Below, piece by piece: positions 58,601 through 64,000 of a stretch of 64,000 nt of DNA. The translations under genes were made by a program, and so were the position numbers. Source of the DNA: Nereocystis luetkeana (lineage: Eukaryota > Sar > Phaeophyceae > Laminariales > Laminariaceae); NCBI GenBank assembly GCA_031213475.1, contig JARUPZ010000017.1:8512790-8576789 (forward strand). The letters run 5' to 3'. The notes under the pieces are model-generated. The model saw only the letters and a program-made list of their open reading frames with translations, was not told where the DNA came from and searched no databases. Position 1 is the stretch's first letter, and each line of letters starts with the position of its first letter.

Positions 58601-60553
58601 CCTCAGCCATTTGACCATTGACCACGCGTCCCGTTCGAGACGTCGGCGGGAGGGGGGGGGGGGTCTGGAAAAGCAGAAGGAAGCCGGGGAGGGTGGAGGC
58701 GTGGTGGTGGCGGGGGTCCTTAGCGGACGCCTGTCGAGATTCGGACACGCCTCAAGATGTGGGGGGTGGGATGGCGGGAACAGAGAAGCGGACAAATAGT
58801 CGAGATACTATTAATACAAGCAAGCAAACAAACAAACAAAATGGAATTCCTTTCTCCTTTCTTGATAAGCAGACCCATGCTGCTTCCTATGCGGTTCGAT
58901 TTCGAGCTTCAGATTTGTATTTTTCGATCTCAAACACGAATTACCTGCTTGTGCAGTCCAAATATGCAAAACCCGACCGGATTTTTTTCGAATGGAGAAT
59001 CCGATGACCCAAGTCGTCGGATTTTGGAAGTCGTCCGACTTTGGCCAAAAATCCGACGACCTGAGTCATCAGACTTGCAAATCGAAAAATGGCATGCTCA
59101 AAAAATTGAAGATATTATCCACGGCAGCAAACAGCAGCAGAACGATCGATGAGTGGGATGGTGGCACAGCTGTATAGCGACGTTGCTTCGCGCCCGACTC
59201 TCCGGCGGCGGGCGGCCCGTCCCTCCGTGGCCAGACTACCGTCGCCTGGCGCGGGCTCGGACCTAGAGACCAAGAAAAGCGCACTCCGCACGCACCTCTC
59301 CGTCGATACGTACGAGTACTCGTAGACTACACTGTTTGACAGCAGCAATAGTCAGTCACAAAATGGGACCCAAATGACCAAGACGGGTTGGCTCTAGCGC
59401 ACACGCCACGTCTCTTCGCCGTCAGACAAGAAGCAGTCAGCCTTGGCTCGGACGCTTGGGTCCTACGCGCAAAGCAACGCACCCGGCGCGTCTCTTCGCG
59501 GCGCCAAACCACAAAAAACAGCAGTGTTGGTCTCGGCGTTTGCTCGATTTTTCCGCAGAGGAAGACTGTTTCGACTTGCCAAGTCCACATCTGAAAATTC
59601 GATCGGGTCAAAATCCGAAGCTCAAAAATCGACCCGCATAGGAAACGGCTTCAGGAAAACAAAAAAGAAACAACATCGATACTCGTATGCACGCCGGACA
59701 AATAGCCTCAAGAAACAGCACCCACGTCAACATGTATGTCCCACCCAACCCCACACCCCCTCATCCCCCCCCCCGCCCACCACCACCACCACCACCACCA
59801 CCACCAGTTCCCGCGACGCACCTGGTTAGCATCCAGCGTCACGAACCGCAGTCCACCCGCCTTTTGGAGGTGGTAGGCCACGGATAGCCCGGCCTGGCCC
59901 GCCCCGACGACAACGGCGTCGACCCTCGTTGGCGGGGGGGGGGCTCCCGCCGCCCCCGCGGGCCTTCCCCCCGACGCTGCAGGCGCAAGCAGAGAAGGCT
60001 TCGACGACACCATCCGTTTCGCGCTGGACACGGACGGGACCAAACCTCCACTCCCTCCTCCCCCCCCTCCTCCTCCAACCCCTCCGCCCCCAACCCCTTC
60101 CCTGAACCCACCGATGCCATTGTGTGCGGCCGCGCCGCCAGCAGCGGCGCCTGATCCCACGTTACGGTGCAGGTGCTGGTGGAGGGAGGAGGGTGGGCGA
60201 GGGGATAGATTTCTGTTGTCCCCTCCCTGGAAATTACCGCCTTCTTGGTGATTGCTGCCGCTGCCGCTGCAGCCGCCGCCACCGCTATGGGAGGGCGATG
60301 GCGTGGAGCGAGCAACGAACGGAACAGCGAGAGCATGGGCAGCAGCGGTGGCGGTGGTGGTGGTGGTGGCGGCGGCGGCGGCGGCGGCAGCGGTGGTCGT
60401 GGTGATGGTGGAGAGGGAACGGCGGCCGCGCCGCGACGCTGCGGCTGCTGCGGCGACGGCGGTGTAAGTCGCGTCTACGTTGTTACCGACGGCAATGCTA
60501 CCGACGACGGCACGATTCATGCTGCGTAACGCTCCGGACATTTTAGGTACCAC
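52269..60553 (-). CDS. Flavin-dependent monooxygenase (FMO/YUCCA-like), seven exons
   Basis: Exons 60553-59822, 58517-58378, 57917-57760, 56718-56455, 55803-55743, 54802-54533 and 52632-52269 total 1989 nt (662 residues plus stop). All six introns are GT-AG and every junction keeps frame. Residues 1-210 are an Ala/Ser/Gly/His-rich extension; the first 50 are basic without acidic residues to about 25 and resemble a mitochondrial presequence. [16 protein letters not shown] (GxGxxG at 217-222) binds [14 protein letters not shown] at 362-372 is the FMO fingerprint. VVGAGNSG (387-392) binds NADPH, and WCTGY at 500-504 is the C-terminal ATG-type motif. The enzyme should oxygenate a small nucleophilic substrate using NADPH and O2; the substrate cannot be told from sequence. 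An Ala-rich tail ends the protein. Confidence 0.9.
52735..53107. repeat. Inverted repeat arm, FMO intron 6
   Basis: This arm is the inverted copy of 57091-57453 at roughly 80-85% identity over about 370 bp, from GCATGCATGG through CTGACTTGAC. Conserved blocks include TCGGGTTTTCACCGACCAGG and CATCCTACTAAGAA. Confidence 0.85.
53579..53840. repeat. 24-bp minisatellite in FMO intron 6
   Basis: Nine to ten units of GGGATTCTCAAGAACGGTCC plus GGGC, nearly identical except at the right edge. Confidence 0.95.
54533..54802 (-). CDS. FMO exon 6: WCTGY motif
   Basis: 270 nt, acceptor CTCGCAGAG, donor TCGG-GTGAGA. It encodes [14 protein letters not shown], then [14 protein letters not shown] and MPGIFAVG. 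Confidence 0.9.
55475..55670 (+). repeat. Telomere-like dispersed repeat in FMO intron 5
   Basis: CTAACCCTAACCCCAACCCT lies at 55512-55531, flanked by sequence shared with the inverted copy at 7395-7650. It sits inside intron 5 of the monooxygenase gene. Confidence 0.65.
55743..55803 (-). CDS. FMO exon 5 (61 nt)
   Basis: A short exon with acceptor TTTTGTTTTCAG and donor AGCAG-GTGAGG, encoding [20 protein letters not shown]. It is required to keep frame between exons 4 and 6. Confidence 0.8.
55960..56085 (-). pseudogene. Decayed duplicate of the 3' part of FMO exon 4, in intron 4
   Basis: The minus strand encodes [10 protein letters not shown] and GSFGKKSE where exon 4 has [10 protein letters not shown] and GLSGKEIF. 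Nucleotides align over about 85 bp (for example GTAGCCGCGTTCGCGGTGTGG against ATAGCCGCGTCAGCGCTGTGG). No matching splice donor follows at the same place. Confidence 0.55.
56275..56360. repeat. Inverted repeat arm with poly-C, FMO intron 4
   Basis: TGCGTGGTCAATGGTCAAAT followed by AAGCAACAAATGAGTAC and a C run. It is the inverted copy of 58563-58635. Confidence 0.7.
56455..56718 (-). CDS. FMO exon 4: FMO fingerprint and NADPH motif
   Basis: 264 nt, acceptor TTCCTTCCAG, donor CACTG-GTGAGG. It holds VVPRLPG, the FxGxxxHxxxY fingerprint and the second GxGxxG. Confidence 0.92.
56951..57054. mobile_element. Family A MITE in FMO intron 3
   Basis: The right arm GGTCCTATTTACTATGGTCC is intact; the left terminal G run is degraded (TACTGGGTACCATAGCTAA). 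Confidence 0.78.
57091..57453. repeat. Inverted repeat arm, FMO intron 3
   Basis: Inverted partner of 52735-53107. Together the arms bracket exons 4-6 of the monooxygenase gene, with 4.0 kb between them. Confidence 0.85.
57760..57917 (-). CDS. FMO exon 3
   Basis: 158 nt, acceptor CTGGAAG, donor AGCG-GTAAGA. It encodes [14 protein letters not shown] and ends in ARTVIS, the beta strand before the second domain. Confidence 0.85.
58378..58517 (-). CDS. FMO exon 2
   Basis: 140 nt after an acceptor preceded by a run of eight C (CTCCCGAGCAG), leaving in phase 2 at CCAT-GTGAGA. It encodes [14 protein letters not shown] then SSLPGYPM, the segment following the FAD motif in this family. Confidence 0.85.
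58563..58635. repeat. Inverted repeat arm with poly-G, FMO intron 1
   Basis: A G run (about 20) followed by GTACTCAATGATTGCCTGC and CATTTGACCATTGACCACGC, matching 56275-56360 in reverse orientation, including the homopolymer edge. Confidence 0.7.
59780..59808. repeat. CCA repeat just inside FMO intron 1
   Basis: About nine CCA units within 45 bp of the exon 1 splice donor. On the transcript strand they read TGG. Confidence 0.9.
59822..60553 (-). CDS. FMO exon 1: low-complexity N-terminus and FAD-binding motif
   Basis: 244 codons, ending in phase 0 at CAG-GTGCGT. The FAD Rossmann motif begins at residue 211. A second Met four codons in (60541) is an alternative start. GGT/GGC and GCT repeats in the extension are likely length-variable. 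Confidence 0.88.
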
Positions 60554-61125
60554 AAGTCTCGCACAAACGCCTCGCTCGCGATCGTTCGGTTACGTCTTTC
60601 GGTCGCTTTGACGTTGTTGCTGCTGCTGTTGTCTTCGCTCTATGTTCCACGCTATGTTGTATCACTTATTTGAAGTCGGAGTATCGTGTGGTTTGAAGTG
60701 TAGCCAGATCGCTCGTTAAGTAGACAGCGTGTTCTTGGTCTAGCTACGTCGACCACGACGGAATAATCGCGCACAAAATGAAACACAGTTTTTTTTTTTC
60801 TTTTTTTCTTTTTACTTTTCTAGGACTTTCGAAAAAAAAAAAGCGAGAGACCGATCGATCGATTTCAAAAAACGAAAATCAACAATGCGATCGGCTCGAA
60901 ATTTTCTTGTGGGAAAGAATTAAAAAAGACGAGAAAAAAAAACTTTGCAGCACAATTGTGAGTAAAAAACCTTCGGAGTCAACAAGCTAAATGACGAGTT
61001 AAGCCTTGAGAGTCCTGGTTCACTGTGAGGGGGGGGGAAGAGTTCCATCAACAAGAGGCGTACGGAAATGGGGGAAAGGGAAGGGGCAGAGGGAAAACAC
61101 GCGAGGGAGGACAAGGAGGCGGGGA
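60554..61125. promoter_or_regulatory. Upstream region of the FMO gene
   Basis: About 570 bp between the start codon and a repeat array. It has TC-rich and CTG-rich patches on the minus strand and A/T homopolymers at 60790-60845. No TATA box or recognised factor site could be assigned, so only its position supports a promoter. Confidence 0.3.
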
Positions 61126-61870
61126 GGAACAGACGAAGAAAGGGTAGATGAGAACGGGAAATAGGAAAAAGCCTTCCTTGGGTTGGAAAACCCCGATGAC
61201 GAAGAGAAAAGACGAAAGAGGGGATGAGGACTGAAAGAGGCGTCCATAGGTATGGAAACTCCCGCGTATAAATGCGAGATGAGAACGGAGTGCCAAAGTG
61301 ACAAAAAGCCTTCCATGGGTAGGAGTTGGAACAGCCCCATCATCACAACGAGGAAAGACGTGATGATAGCGAAAAGAGACTTCCACATGCGTGGAAACCC
61401 CCGCGCAGGGGATGCGGAATTCGAGATGAGAACGCAGTGCCAAGTGAGAAAAATCATCCATGGGTTGGAAAACCCCGATGATCACAGAGAGGAGAGAGGA
61501 AAAAGACGATGAAAACGGAAAGAGCCTTCCACGTGGGTGGGAAACCCCGCGGGGGAACGCTATCAATAGATGAGAACGGAGGGCCAACTCGGAAACAGTC
61601 TTCCAGATGTCGGAGAGCCACAACGATCACAAAGGGAAAGAGGAAAGACATCACGAGAAAATAATAGAGGCTGCTTTATTTCCTTGAAAAAAAACTCGCG
61701 GACGAATGCAAATGAGAACAGAGTGCCAGGTGGGAGAAGGCTTCCTTGGGTAGGAATTGGAACACCTCCATGACCAGAAAGAGGGAAGACATGATGAGAA
61801 CGGAACGAGGGGCTTCCCCACGAATGGAAACCTCCGCGCGGGTGAATGCGAAAATAGAACGGAGAGACCA
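61126..61870. repeat. Array of about 147-bp tandem repeats
   Basis: Five diverged units start at about 61145, 61275, 61423, 61570 and 61711, each with GATGAGAACGGAGTGCCA. TTCCATGGGTAGGAGTTGGA-type and CTTCCACATGCGTGGAAACC-type halves recur within each unit. Confidence 0.85.
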
Positions 61871-62299
61871 GCGGGAAACAAAAAAAACTGCACTACTGTA
61901 GATGGGAACCCCGAGATGAAGAGCATCTAAAGAGGCTTCGACATGACGAGAACAAAAAACACACACAACACCAAACAAACCGGAGTCGCGCGCGGGCAGG
62001 AGGCTAGATATGTGAGAGGGTGGGACCCAGCGGGGATCGACAGAGCACGAGGCAGGGAAGAAGGCGCCACGTGCACAAGCGAGAACCACTGCTGCTGTAT
62101 CGGGGCGGGGAGCAGACACGCCACGCTAATCGAAAGCAAAAGACGCCGTGCGTTATAGAGAGGCAAGGTCTTTTCTGGGTACTTTCTTTCGGACCCTTTA
62201 TGTGATTTCGGGGGGGGGGGGCAGTGTAGTAATCCTTACCCAAGGCTGACCAAAACAAACACATACCCTCCTCTGTTTACGACTACATTTGGTTCATAT

Positions 62300-62404
62300 T
62301 TACGGGGGGCCATAGTTAACAGGACCAAATATTATAAGTAAAAATGGTTAAACATATAGGTTTTTATGTGTACCATAGGTCCTGCTAACTATGGTCCCCC
62401 GTAA
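62300..62404. mobile_element. Family A MITE, full length (105 bp)
   Basis: TTACGGGGG and CCCCCGTAA ends, with both inverted arms intact. It is very close in sequence to the 3778 copy. Confidence 0.88.
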
Positions 62405-62800
62405 TAGTACATTCTTCCCTCCGGCCAGTTGTGGTGTAGAGGGCCGATCACAAAAAGGGCAAGACTGCTGTCTCTCCAAATATCAAAAGCGGTTACTAAA
62501 AAAGGCCGGAGGGGGTTCTGCAAAAGAGCTGGGAGGAGGTCTCGAAAATAAAAAGTGGGCGGTGCGAGCGGGGTAAAGCGGTTTTGTTAGAATTGGAGAG
62601 ACGGTTTTGCAAAAAAAAAAAAAAACTGGGCGACGGCTCTGCAAAAATGGGAGGAAATGTACTGTACATACAAGCAGTAGCGAAAGCGGGAGGTATATTT
62701 TCGAAGAAGGGGGTTATTCTGCGAGCGTGGGAGATGGTTTTTATTGCAAAATTGGCAGGAGGTTGTGTGAATGGATGATGGCTGCGTACATGGGAAGGCC

Positions 62801-62801
<1 letters not shown>

Positions 62802-62855
<54 letters not shown>

Positions 62856-62880
62856 CAGCAGCAGTAGCAGCAGCTGCAGC
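62802..62880. repeat. CAG trinucleotide repeat
   Basis: About 17 uninterrupted CAG units followed by interrupted ones. It is not in a recognised gene. Confidence 0.95.
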
Positions 62881-63574
62881 CTATAGCCCGTCCGTCTGGC
62901 CTCCTCTCGTATCCGTGTGCGCACGGAGCGACTTTGACGGTGTGTGGCAGGTGGCAGGTGTGACTTGAATTGAGTCAGTCGAAGATGGATGCGGCTCTCG
63001 ATACCTCTTGTATCGACATATACAGCTGCCAGGCAGGTATCATCATCGTGTTGGGATATCGCATGGGCTCAGAGGTGTCAGCGAAAAGAAAGGGATGCCA
63101 GGGGACGGGGGCCGTTAGACGTTCGATACGATATCCAACATAACCGACAGCTAACCCCGGTACCCCCCCTGTGTCGCGTGAGTAGAGCTTGCCACGCTGT
63201 CGACAAAAACAGTTTACGCACACTCTGCCGGTGCTGTGCCCTCGACCAGCGAGGGCTGCAGCCCCAAAAAATGTTCTGAGAGGGTCGTGCAAAGCTAACC
63301 TCCACCTTCCACTATCAATATCATTTATGTCAATATCAATACCATGTGTGCATGCGTGTGTGTGTGTTTTCACACTACAGCAGTAGAAGTAGCAACAGAC
63401 CGTCCTTTCTACCCGTCAACATCCACCACAACCAGCGTTTGTGCCGATTACATTATTTTAGAGAGATAATAGCAAGCTAGGTGGTCACAAAACTACGACA
63501 CAGCAGAAACTACGAGCATGATAGTATTGCAAGGTATTTACGTTTACTTGATGTCCCTTGATGGTCCACCATTT

Positions 63575-63658
63575 CCAAGACTGCAGTCCCATTTTGGGGA
63601 CATACCACTTAAAATCTAAGTACTTTGTACCCGAAACGGGACGGCGGTCCTAAAAGTG
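63575..63658. mobile_element. Family B hairpin MITE core
   Basis: The inverted core (CTGCAGTCCCATTTTGGGGA to CGAAACGGGACGGCGGTCC) is present. The outermost TTAACCCC ends are lost. Confidence 0.65.
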
Positions 63659-63683
63659 GCTTCTGGGATGGCGCGCTATCCTT

Positions 63684-63765
63684 GTACGGCCGCAGTCCCT
63701 TTTGGGGGACAAACTACTTAGAACTTGAGTGTTTTGTCCCCCAAACGGGACTGCAGTCCTTACAG
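63684..63765. mobile_element. Family B hairpin MITE core, second adjacent copy
   Basis: CCGCAGTCCCTTTTGGGGGA to CCCCAAACGGGACTGCAG, 26 bp after the previous copy and in the same arrangement. Confidence 0.65.
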
Positions 63766-64000
63766 GAGACCTCAAAACTCAAAACTCAGGGCGAGGTCAG
63801 AGGTCAGAGGTGACGGCGGTGACGAACGTGGCACGACGATGATACGTCGAACGTAAAACCCCAGACGAGAGGCCGGCGAGGTCGGAGGGGTCAGTCCTGT
63901 CAATTGCTGAGAAGCGACCAGACGACCAGACCGACGCGGCATGATACGTCAGTGCCATCAAGTGGGTTCGATATTTTAGAATTTCGTCGTACGTATCCTA

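Larger units (their letters stand above)
61871..64000. other. Intergenic right end
   Basis: No gene recognised. It contains a family A MITE (62300-62404), a CAG repeat (62802-62880) and two family B cores (63575-63765). AGGTCAGAGGTCAGAGGTGA occurs near 63795. Confidence 0.5.

Overview
This is nuclear DNA from a eukaryote with intron-rich genes and many repeats. Two protein-coding genes can be rebuilt by joining exons with GT-AG splice sites and matching codon phase. No bacterial-style operon, ribosomal RNA, phage or CRISPR array is visible. The mix of large CAG/CTG-rich tracts, long introns, DIRS-type and LINE-type elements, and low-complexity protein linkers best fits a stramenopile, most likely a brown alga. 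That placement is inference, not proof.

Left end (about 1-10.5 kb, minus strand): a secreted zinc metallopeptidase of the leishmanolysin-like (M8) type. Six exons were rebuilt, encoding a signal peptide, a cysteine-rich segment, a Ser/Asp repeat linker encoded by a 260-bp CTG-type repeat, one EGF-like module on its own phase 1-1 exon, and a catalytic domain with HEMGH. The 3' end was not found and probably lies beyond base 1. Its introns hold MITEs, dispersed repeats and transposon debris.

Middle (about 10.5-52 kb): no confident host gene. It contains two GGTCG-rich arrays (12.6-14.4 kb), an AT-rich stretch dense in the 9-mer TACCWGGTA (14.6-18 kb), and a duplicated 1.13-kb element sitting inside a split MITE, one copy of which carries a tRNA-headed insertion (23.2-26.5 kb). 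It also contains a complete LTR retrotransposon with 5-bp target duplication but no pol (26.7-30.9 kb), a decayed DIRS-like tyrosine-recombinase retroelement (about 32.6-37.9 kb), a decayed LINE (about 38.1-42.4 kb), and GACA-rich repeats near 47.5-48 kb.

Right end (52.3-60.6 kb, minus strand): a complete seven-exon gene for a flavin-dependent monooxygenase (662 residues) with FAD and NADPH Rossmann motifs, the FMO fingerprint and a 210-residue low-complexity N-terminal extension. Its introns carry an inverted repeat pair, a decayed copy of part of exon 4, a telomere-like repeat and a 24-bp minisatellite. Upstream lies an array of about 147-bp repeats.

The most unusual signal is TACCWGGTA, seen 23 times at 21 places where less than one is expected by chance. 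In two MITE copies it is an exact 7-bp insertion, formed by CCWGG plus a duplicated TA. This looks like a footprint, or a very small inserted unit, of a TA-targeting mobile system.
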